A DNA stretch of 40,254 nt from assembly GCA_049520215.1 (NCBI GenBank), contig JBEKPZ010000019.1, positions 1-40,254 on the forward strand, written 5' to 3'. Both the position numbers and the translations under genes were made by a program. Shown one piece after another: positions 26,670 through 32,618 of the stretch. The notes beneath the pieces are model-generated. The model was not told the DNA's origin. It did no database searches and was given only the letters and a program-made list of their open reading frames with translations. The DNA is from Bog-159 sp049520215 (GTDB taxonomy: Bacteria; Acidobacteriota; Terriglobia; Bryobacterales; Bryobacteraceae). The first letter of the stretch is position 1. Each line of letters opens with the position of its first letter.

Positions 26670-27080
26670 TTACCCGAGAAGGGGCGCGGCGGCTTCGGGC
26701 GCCAGAACACTCACGAGGGACCCACGAAACCCTTTTGGATCTCGCGTCACGATGAGGTCACACCCGGCCCGTTGCGCGGCTACTGCGGTTACTGAATCTT
26801 CGAAATCCGGCGAGTGCAATTCAAATGCCTCCCGGATGATGCCCTCATCCACCGGTGCCACTCCGAACACACGCAGCAGCAAGCTGAGTGCCTTCCTGGC
26901 CTCGGCTGCGCCGTGCTCCCTCCGAATCAAAAAGTCGATGGTTGTCACCGCATGGGCCGCAAGCTGGCCTTGGGCTGTCCCGGTTTCGCTGGCGGACCAA
27001 ACCGCGACGCTCGCCGCGAAGTGGGGCTGATGGTCGAGCAAAACGTCCAGCACCACGTTCGCATCAACGAGAACCTTCAT
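26670..27080 (-). CDS. PIN-domain toxin (intact) whose antitoxin is broken
   Basis: A 136-residue PIN-domain ribonuclease-like protein. Acidic site residues are visible: Asp6 (VLVDANVVLDVLL), Asp95 (PDFEDSVTAVAA) and Asp114 (LIVTRDPKGF). The overall length and the RDPKGF end match the PIN group that pairs with short AbrB/RHH-type antitoxins. Its ATG overlaps the antitoxin stop as ATGA. The frame is complete, but the antitoxin upstream has lost its middle, which raises the question of how the toxin is tolerated. Confidence 0.82.
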   Translation of the reverse strand: MKVLVDANVVLDVLLDHQPHFAASVAVWSASETGTAQGQLAAHAVTTIDFLIRREHGAAEARKALSLLLRVFGVAPVDEGIIREAFELHSPDFEDSVTAVAAQRAGCDLIVTRDPKGFRGSLVSVLAPEAAAPLLG

Positions 27081-27302
27081 AGGTACTTTTCGGCCAAGTG
27101 TTTCTTATAGTCTTCGGGGTCGCCCTTCTTGAGGATTCCGCGGAGCGAGCGAAGAATCGGGGGCAGTTCCTGCGGCGGACCGGGTGTCGAAACCGCGGCG
27201 AGGTAGGCCCCTACCATCGACCACGGCCGGATCCACACTCAGAGTCAGCTTCGCCAATCCATCTCCGGGTACGTACCAGTCGGGCTTCCAGCTAGGGCTC
27301 AT
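27077..27302 (-). pseudogene. Antitoxin remnant upstream of the PIN toxin
   Basis: From the ATG at 27302 the frame reads MSPSWKPDWYVPGDGLAKLT then LSVDPAVV. A different frame near 27215 continues VGAYLAAVSTPGPPQELPPI, LRSLRGILKKGDPEDYKKHL and AEKYL, with its stop at 27077-27079 overlapping the toxin ATG. The ends match an RHH-type antitoxin. The centre, about 15-20 residues that would hold the helix after 'SVDPAVV', is deleted and the frames no longer join. The original frame runs to a stop at 27105. Confidence 0.75.
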
Positions 27303-27570
27303 GGCAGAGATTTTCCCCGCCGCATCGCACTATCTCCAGAGAGATTTGAATGAGGGGTGTAGAGCGTTCCTGACTCGTTACGATTTGGAGGGCGAAGCAA
27401 GGCAGATTGCAAAGCGAACCCAATCTGCCCTTTGTTTTCAGCACAAACCAAAAATCAACGCCAAATTCCAACCCGAAATTTCCCGGAGAAGACGTCTCAT
27501 TGTTCTTGGCACACAGGGCCAGTCCAATTACGCAAATCGGAAGAAACCCTCGGCGAGCGCGTTCGCTCCG
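27303..27570. other. Intergenic stretch without a recognised gene
   Basis: About 270 bp between the antitoxin remnant (minus) and the ECF sigma promoter. It is less GC-rich than the neighbouring genes. Possible reading frames here have no family resemblance and no start signals. I see nothing further. Confidence 0.4.
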
Positions 27571-27602
27571 GGAACTTTCCCCTCCCCGCAGGTGTCTATA
27601 AT
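27571..27602 (+). promoter_or_regulatory. ECF-type promoter upstream of the sigma factor
   Basis: GGAACTT (27571-27577), a 17-bp spacer and TCTATAAT (27595-27602 region, within GTCTATAAT). GGAACTT with a GTC/TCT-type -10 is the consensus style of sigma-E group promoters, which suggests that the sigma factor activates its own gene. The same -10 also contains TATAAT and could serve the housekeeping factor. Confidence 0.5.
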
Positions 27603-27622
27603 GGTTCTAGGGAAGGCTCCCC

Positions 27623-28282
27623 GTGGCCACCTCAATTCTGGACCTCAACGCGCAGAAGCCGGCAGCGACGGATTCCGAGGATCTGGCGCTGGTTCGCTCC
27701 CTCCGGGAAGGGTCGGAGCTCGCTTATGAAACGCTGCTGTTGCGATTCCAACAGCCTGTCTACAACCTCGCTCTGCGGCTGTTGAACGACCCGTCGGACG
27801 CCTCCGATGTGGTCCAGGAAGTTTTTCTCAAGGTATTCCGGAATGTGGGCCATTTTCGCGGCCAGAGCAGCCTGAAGACCTGGCTCTTCCGCATTGCCAT
27901 CAACGAGGCCCACAACCAGCGCCGTTGGTTTTTCCGGCACCGTAACCGGGAGGTCGGCATCGAAGACGAGCAGCAGGATTCCAGAAGCCGGGCCGACACC
28001 CTCGCCGACGCTGCGCAGTCTCCCTTCGATTACGTGCTCGATCGGGAGAAACAAGCTATGATCGAAGCCGCGCTGACCCGCATCAATCCCACGTTCCGGG
28101 CCGCGGTGGTTTTGCGCGATATCACGGACATGAGCTACGAGGAGATCGCGGAGGTTTTGCAGGTTTCCCTCGGTACTGTGAAGTCGCGAATTCTGCGGGG
28201 CCGCGAGGCCTTGCGGCAAGAGTTGGAAAGGAAGTTGCAATCGCAACCGGCGATGCAATGGTTGCCAAAGACCGCCGAGTAG
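27623..28282 (+). CDS. ECF RNA polymerase sigma factor (RpoE-like)
   Basis: A 219-residue sigma-70-family factor with regions 2 and 4 only. Region 2 covers about 27-95: YETLLLRFQQPVYNLALRLL, DASDVVQEVFLKVF, FRGQSSLKTWLFRIAINEAHN. Region 4 covers about 145-200: RAAVVLRDITDMSYEEIAEV, then LQVSLGTVKSRILRGREALR. A linker of about 40 residues rich in charged residues joins them. It starts at GTG (27623), with GGGAAGG 8 nt upstream. The anti-sigma gene follows after 5 bp. The pair should control an envelope or stress response; no clear target genes are in view. Confidence 0.93.
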   Translation: MATSILDLNAQKPAATDSEDLALVRSLREGSELAYETLLLRFQQPVYNLALRLLNDPSDASDVVQEVFLKVFRNVGHFRGQSSLKTWLFRIAINEAHNQRRWFFRHRNREVGIEDEQQDSRSRADTLADAAQSPFDYVLDREKQAMIEAALTRINPTFRAAVVLRDITDMSYEEIAEVLQVSLGTVKSRILRGREALRQELERKLQSQPAMQWLPKTAE

Positions 28283-28287
28283 GTGCT

Positions 28288-28968
28288 ATGAGTTGTCAAA
28301 CGGTGCGAAATTCGCTGTCGGAATTCCTGGATCAAAGAGCGGCCGGGGATGAAATGGCGCGCGTGGCCGGGCACCTGGCTGGATGCCGGGAGTGCGCGGC
28401 GTATCTGCGCGGTCTTTCCGAGTTGCGCGATGGTCTGAAGAGTCTGCCCCCAGTGGCGGTTCCCAGTCGCCTGCGAACACAATTGCAGGTGCTCGCCTCG
28501 CGCGAACGCGCCCGCTGGAACGGTACCAGAACGCTGCCCCTGGCGTTGCACACCTGGGCCGTCAATATTAAGCTGGCCGTCGATAATCTGATGCGCCCGC
28601 TGGCGCTGCCGCTCACCGGAGGTTTAGTTTCCGCCCTGTTGCTGTTCAGCCTGCTGGTGCCCACGCTGGGTTTCCGGCCCAGTGTCCTGAACGACGTCCC
28701 GACCGGGTTCTACACCGCCGCCACTCTGGTGGAGGTTTCCCCGCTTGGCATCAATAGCGATGAGACCGTGGTGGCATTGTATGTGGATGCTAAGGGCCAG
28801 GCGACGGATTATTCCGTGCAGCAGGGGCGGGTCAGCCCGGAAATGCAGGCGGATCTCAGCAAGATGATGTTCTTTAGCCGCTTTACGCCGGCCACCTGGT
28901 TCGGGCAGCCCACCAACGGTAAGGTGCTGGTTTCCTTCCGCCGCATCAACTACGTGGTCCGCGGCTAA
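28288..28968 (+). CDS. Zinc-binding anti-sigma factor (membrane)
   Basis: A 226-residue protein. The cytoplasmic N-terminus carries the zinc anti-sigma motif HLAGCRECAAYL (His29, Cys33, Cys36) within a helical domain that holds the sigma factor inactive. One membrane segment (about 100-122, LALPLTGGLVSALLLFSLLVPTLGF in part) leads to a periplasmic domain ending FRRINYVVRG. This C-terminal domain contains 'VALYVDAKGQATDYSV', which looks like a TonB-C or energy-transducer-like strand pattern. I chose the ATG at 28288; the in-frame ATG at 28258 overlaps the sigma gene. Confidence 0.85.
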   Translation: MSCQTVRNSLSEFLDQRAAGDEMARVAGHLAGCRECAAYLRGLSELRDGLKSLPPVAVPSRLRTQLQVLASRERARWNGTRTLPLALHTWAVNIKLAVDNLMRPLALPLTGGLVSALLLFSLLVPTLGFRPSVLNDVPTGFYTAATLVEVSPLGINSDETVVALYVDAKGQATDYSVQQGRVSPEMQADLSKMMFFSRFTPATWFGQPTNGKVLVSFRRINYVVRG

Positions 28969-28978
28969 TGGAACCATT

Positions 28979-29023
28979 GTGGGGCAGGTTGACAACCTGC
29001 AGGCCGATTGTGAATCGGCCTTT
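28979..29023. repeat. REP-like palindromic repeat (copy R5)
   Basis: GTGGGGCAGGTTGACAACCTGC then AGGCCGATT-GTG-AATCGGCCT, two hairpins beginning 10 nt after the anti-sigma stop. Similar to R6 (35068) and R7 (38716). It can be read as the start of rsmA in frame, but translation of the repeat is not expected. Confidence 0.75.
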
Positions 29024-29029
29024 CTAACC

Positions 29030-29791
29030 GTGGCGCGCCAGAAGCTCGGCCAACATTTCCTGATTCGCGGCTCGGTTCTCGAACGCATTGCCCGCGCCGC
29101 ATGTCCCGAGCGCGAACCGCTCGTCGTCGAAATCGGCCCGGGCCGGGGCGCGCTCACCACCCACCTGCTGGCCCGCGCGGATCGCGTCATCGCTATCGAA
29201 ATCGATCGCGGTCTGGCGCAAAGGCTCGCGCAAACTGTGGGGCACGCGGCTGCCGGGTGCCTCGAAGTCGTCGAGGCCAATGCCCTGGAAATCGACCTCG
29301 CCCAATGGGGACCCGCAACCATTACGGGCAATCTTCCTTACTACGCCGCTACCGCCATTCTGGAGCGCGTAATGGCGCTCGGCCCCCTGGTGCAACGCGG
29401 CGTGTTCCTCGCCCAGAAGGAGGTGGCCGAGCGCATCACCGCGTCCCCCGGCAGCCGCGCCTATGGATATCTCAGCGTAGCCATGCAGTTGTCCGCCGAT
29501 ATCGAGCTGCTGTTTGAAGTCTCCCCGGCCGCCTTCCATCCGCCACCCAAGGTGGATTCCGCGGTATTGCGCTTCGTGCCCCACGATCGCGCCGCCGAGT
29601 TGGGCATTGCCGACCGGCTGGACTTTCTCCGTTTCGTGGCACTCTGTTTCCGGCAGAAGCGCAAAATCCTGCGCAACAACCTGGCTGCCAAATATGGCGC
29701 TGTAGTGGACGGTTGGCCGGAAGTTATGGTACGCGCCGAACAGATCGGCATCCCAGTGTTTGCCGCCATGTACCGCCGTCTTGTAACATAA
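29030..29791 (+). CDS. rsmA: 16S rRNA dimethyladenosine transferase
   Basis: A 253-residue S-adenosylmethionine-dependent methyltransferase that dimethylates A1518 and A1519 near the 3' end of 16S rRNA. It begins RQKLGQHFLIRGSVLERI, has the SAM motif VVEIGPGRGALTTHLL, the acidic residue after the second strand (IAIEIDRGL), the catalytic NLPYYAATAIL and the conserved EVAERITASPGSRAYGYLSV segment. The GTG at 29030 gives the family's N-terminus (VARQKLGQHF). An in-frame ATG-like start at 28979 would translate repeat R5 and is rejected. It is shorter than many KsgA because the C-terminal domain is trimmed, as in related phyla. Confidence 0.95.
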   Translation: MARQKLGQHFLIRGSVLERIARAACPEREPLVVEIGPGRGALTTHLLARADRVIAIEIDRGLAQRLAQTVGHAAAGCLEVVEANALEIDLAQWGPATITGNLPYYAATAILERVMALGPLVQRGVFLAQKEVAERITASPGSRAYGYLSVAMQLSADIELLFEVSPAAFHPPPKVDSAVLRFVPHDRAAELGIADRLDFLRFVALCFRQKRKILRNNLAAKYGAVVDGWPEVMVRAEQIGIPVFAAMYRRLVT

Positions 29792-29805
29792 CGCTGAGGT
29801 AGTGT

Positions 29806-30666
29806 ATGAAGCCGAACGTTTTCCCAATCGCCGCCCTCGGTCTGTGTCTGTCCGGCGCCGCACAACTGGCCGCCCAGATGCCGGAGGAATCGCCCGCGCC
29901 CAAGATCCTGATGGTGACACGCGAGCAGATCAAGGAAGGCCGTGAGGCGGCCCACGTCAAGGCGGAAGAAGCCTGGCCCCGCATCTTTCAAAAGGGAAAC
30001 GTCAAGACGCATTATCTGGGGATGGCCACGGAATCGGGACCCTCGGAAGCTTGGTTTCTGGAACCATACGACTCGTTTGGCGGCATGGAAAAGGAGCGCG
30101 CCGAGATCGAAAAATCGCCGCTCACTGCCGATTTGGAAGTGGCGAATGTGCAGGACGGCGATCTGCGCACCGGCTCGCGAACCCTGCTGGCGGTGTTTCG
30201 CGGCGACCTCAGCTATCACCCCGCCGAAGCCATGGCGTCTTTGCCGAAGTGCCGGCATATGGCGGTCACCGTGCTTCACATCAAGTATGGCCACGATGCT
30301 GAATTGGCGCAAGTAGCTAAACTGGTGATCGACGGTGACGATAAATCTGGCTCAGAACAGCCAGTTCTCGCCTATCAGGTGGTTTCCGGCGGGCCCTCCG
30401 GGACCTACCTGCTCTTCTCGCCGATGGATTCCCTCGCGCACATGGACGCAGCCCCGGCGCGCATGGCGGCCGCGCGCCAGGCCATGGGCGAACGCAACCG
30501 GCAGCATTTCGATACGCTCGCCCCGGATGTGGTGCAGTCGAGCGAGAGCCTGCTATTCGCGTTCAATCCACGGATGAGCTACGTCTCCAAGGAGTTCGCC
30601 GCGGCAGACCCGGACTTCTGGATTCCCAAGCCGAAGCCGGCTGCCAAGCCCGCGCGGAAAAGGTAA
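29806..30666 (+). CDS. Secreted protein of unknown function
   Basis: A 286-residue exported protein (signal peptide about 1-24, LGLCLSGAAQLAAQ). The mature part has two similar-looking alpha/beta halves: ILMVTREQIKEGREAAHVKA with WFLEPYDSFGGMEKE, and later MAVTVLHIKYGHDAELAQVA with YLLFSPMDSLAHMDA. This spacing of 'E/K-x-G-xx-A' helix and 'W/F...P..S' strand resembles two dimeric alpha-beta barrel (NIPSNAP/ABM-like) units; that is inference. A Pro/Lys-rich tail ends it. GAGG lies before the ATG. Repeat R9 follows the stop by 1 nt. Confidence 0.65.
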   Translation: MKPNVFPIAALGLCLSGAAQLAAQMPEESPAPKILMVTREQIKEGREAAHVKAEEAWPRIFQKGNVKTHYLGMATESGPSEAWFLEPYDSFGGMEKERAEIEKSPLTADLEVANVQDGDLRTGSRTLLAVFRGDLSYHPAEAMASLPKCRHMAVTVLHIKYGHDAELAQVAKLVIDGDDKSGSEQPVLAYQVVSGGPSGTYLLFSPMDSLAHMDAAPARMAAARQAMGERNRQHFDTLAPDVVQSSESLLFAFNPRMSYVSKEFAAADPDFWIPKPKPAAKPARKR

Positions 30667-30667
30667 T

Positions 30668-30692
30668 GTGGGGCAGGCTCTCAGCCCGCCTG
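30668..30692. repeat. REP-like palindromic repeat (copy R9, short)
   Basis: GTGGGGCAGGCTCTCAGCCCGCCTGC, a single hairpin resembling the first half of R1 and R2. It begins 1 nt after the stop at 30666 and 10 nt before the end of the convergent gene at 30702. Confidence 0.6.
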
Positions 30693-30701
30693 CTTCGTAT
30701 C

Positions 30702-31910
30702 TTACCAGCGCAGCTTCAAGTTCGCCTCGAACTTCTCCTCTGACCGCAGCAATTCCTCCCAGGTAACCGTGCGGTTCTGGTAGGCCGCGGTCCGGCCCAA
30801 AATCGCGGTCAGGTTGCTCTCCACCGCCTTGTCCGCGTTGTTCAGCAGCTTGCCGGTCTGAATGCTATCGATGAACGCCTTCACGTTGTTGATGGCGCCC
30901 TGCCGGAAGGTGTCGTCCTTCTTCGCGCCCTCCCAGGCGTTCTCGCCGGTGATGCGCACCAGGCCGCCGTAGTGTGAATCCACGGCGCCTTTGATGCCGA
31001 AGCATCGCACGCAGAGATCGCTGAAACTGTTGGTCAACTGGTTCGAGCTGAAATCCGCCTGCACGCCGTTGGGGTACGTGAAGTTCACCAGGAAGTGATC
31101 GTAGGCGTCTCCGCAGTCGAAGCGGGTGCCGCTCCAATCCGCGCGTCCACCGGAGCCGTAGGCCGCCAGCGGATGCCCTCCGAGGAACCAGTTGGCCACG
31201 TCGATCACATGGATATTCTGCTCCACGATGATATCGCCGCCTAAGACGCGGTCCATGTAGAAATTCAGGATGCGCCCCTCGCCCGGGTCCATGCCGGGCT
31301 TCGCCTTGTCGGGCGAGGGCCTGCCGGCGTAATAGAGGACCTGGGCGAAGACGGGCTTGCCGATATCGCCGCGTTCTACTCGCGCCGCCGCCTCTTGGAA
31401 CACGGGCTGCGAGCGCGTCTGAAAGTCCACCAGGAAGCTGCGTTTCCCTTGGGCGCGTTTGCCGCTCTCCACGATGCTGCGGCAGCCCGGCACATCCACC
31501 GCCACGGGCTTGGCCAGATAGACGTGTTTGCCCGCGTCCACCGCGGCGCGCGCCTGCTCCGGATGGAAATAGGGCGGCGTCTCGATGGCCACCGCGTCCA
31601 CCTTCGATTCGATCAACTCGCGATAGGCCTCCGGCCCATAATAGGTGCGCGAGGGATCCACCTTGAAGCTGCCTTGCGTGGCATCCAGGCGGTCGCGCAT
31701 CACATCGGCCAGCGCCACGATGCGCGCGCCCGCGAACTCCGGAAAGAATGCGCCAATCCAATTGCCGCGCCCGCCGCAACCAATCAGGCCGACTTCGACG
31801 GCCGAATTGGCCTGCGTTCCGAAGACCGTCTCCGGCTTAAGCAGCAGCACTCCTGCGGCTGCGGCTTTGAAGAAATCGCGGCGCGCCGGCTGAGGGGAAT
31901 CAGGTTCCAC
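30702..31910 (-). CDS. Tat-exported Gfo/Idh/MocA-family oxidoreductase
   Basis: A 402-residue NAD(P)-dependent sugar or cyclitol dehydrogenase-like protein. Twin arginines in ARRDFFKAAAAGVLLL (R10-R11) mark a Tat signal, common for this family in Acidobacteria and Planctomycetes. The Rossmann part starts VEVGLIGCGGRGNWIG, and the second motif VYLAKPVAVDVPGCR carries the EKP-like Lys. The C-terminal sheet domain includes YLDFxNQNIHVIDVANWFLGG (here EQNIHVIDVANWFLGG). Substrate unknown; glycan or glycoside processing outside the cytoplasm is likely. I chose the GTG at 31910 because GGAGG lies 5 nt upstream; the GTG at 31916 is only 1 nt from it. Confidence 0.85.
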   Translation of the reverse strand: MEPDSPQPARRDFFKAAAAGVLLLKPETVFGTQANSAVEVGLIGCGGRGNWIGAFFPEFAGARIVALADVMRDRLDATQGSFKVDPSRTYYGPEAYRELIESKVDAVAIETPPYFHPEQARAAVDAGKHVYLAKPVAVDVPGCRSIVESGKRAQGKRSFLVDFQTRSQPVFQEAAARVERGDIGKPVFAQVLYYAGRPSPDKAKPGMDPGEGRILNFYMDRVLGGDIIVEQNIHVIDVANWFLGGHPLAAYGSGGRADWSGTRFDCGDAYDHFLVNFTYPNGVQADFSSNQLTNSFSDLCVRCFGIKGAVDSHYGGLVRITGENAWEGAKKDDTFRQGAINNVKAFIDSIQTGKLLNNADKAVESNLTAILGRTAAYQNRTVTWEELLRSEEKFEANLKLRW

Positions 31911-31954
31911 AAACACCTCCAGCGGTAGTTTAACGCATATCGGATCTTTTTATT

Positions 31955-31995
31955 GGAGGGCGGGCTTTAGCCCGCGCGGGGCTTCAGCCCCGCGG
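31955..31995. repeat. REP-like palindromic repeat (copy R4)
   Basis: GGCGGGCTTTAGCCCGC followed by GCGGGGCTTCAGCCCCGC, two adjacent hairpins. Near-identical in plan to R3. It lies 7 nt beyond the stop of the coiled-coil gene (minus strand). Confidence 0.75.
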
Positions 31996-32002
31996 CTTTC
32001 GA

Positions 32003-32527
32003 TCAACGCGGCGGAGCTTCAAGCTGGCGCGCCAGCGCATCCAGCTTTCCGTTGAGGTCGTTCAGCGTGGCCTGCTCCCCCTGCAGCGCATTGGCGAGTT
32101 CGCCCTCGCGCGCCCTCAGTTGCTGATCCGGACCCTTGGCGGCGACCATTTTAAAATGTGCGTGCACGTCTTCCAGTTGCGCGCGGCGTCCGGCATCGGT
32201 CTCGGTCGAAATGTCCTGTTCGATCTTGGCCAGCTTTTCGGTGGCATCCGCTTGTTGCGCGGTCTCAGCGGCGATCTGCTTGCGGACTTCATCCAGTTGT
32301 TGCGAGATCCGGGCCACCCTGGCATCCTGCAACTGGGTGCGCTGCAGGATCAACTGCATGCGCGGGCCGACCGTGACCGATTTCTCCATGGTCAGCCGCA
32401 ATTGCCGGACCTCGTCAAGCAGTTTCTGCAAAGTGGCGTTGTCCGCGCTTGTCGTTTGTGCGGGCGCCGAGGCGGCCGCCAGCGCCGCCAGTGAAACGAT
32501 CGTGCCAAATCGGAAGAGTTTGTTCAT
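32003..32527 (-). CDS. Exported coiled-coil protein, unknown function
   Basis: A 174-residue protein with a signal peptide (about 1-23, VSLAALAAASAPAQ) and an almost entirely helical mature part. Heptad-like runs include LQKLLDEVRQLRLTMEKSVT, ARISQQLDEVRKQIAAETAQ and LNDLNGKLDALARQLEAPPR, pointing to a periplasmic coiled coil. It resembles small uncharacterised proteins found near acidobacterial permeases. Its ATG faces the ADOP gene divergently over 91 bp. Confidence 0.65.
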   Translation of the reverse strand: MNKLFRFGTIVSLAALAAASAPAQTTSADNATLQKLLDEVRQLRLTMEKSVTVGPRMQLILQRTQLQDARVARISQQLDEVRKQIAAETAQQADATEKLAKIEQDISTETDAGRRAQLEDVHAHFKMVAAKGPDQQLRAREGELANALQGEQATLNDLNGKLDALARQLEAPPR

Positions 32528-32555
32528 TGTGGTCTGTCCCTATCGTCAGTATATT
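32527..32555 (+). promoter_or_regulatory. Candidate promoter of the ADOP gene
   Basis: TTGTGG (32527-32532), 17-bp spacer, TATATT (32550-32555) in the divergent gap. It would give a leader of about 57 nt before the ATG at 32619. Confidence 0.45.
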
Positions 32556-32618
32556 AGCGGACGCCCGGCAGGAGAGGAACTTCTCCGCGCCGCCACCCGT
32601 ACTACAAGCGAGGCTCTT

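Noticed and set aside
28979..29029. N-terminal extension of rsmA (MGQVDNLQADCESAFLT)
   Set aside because: This stretch is the translation of repeat R5, and the family's N-terminus begins at the GTG at 29030.
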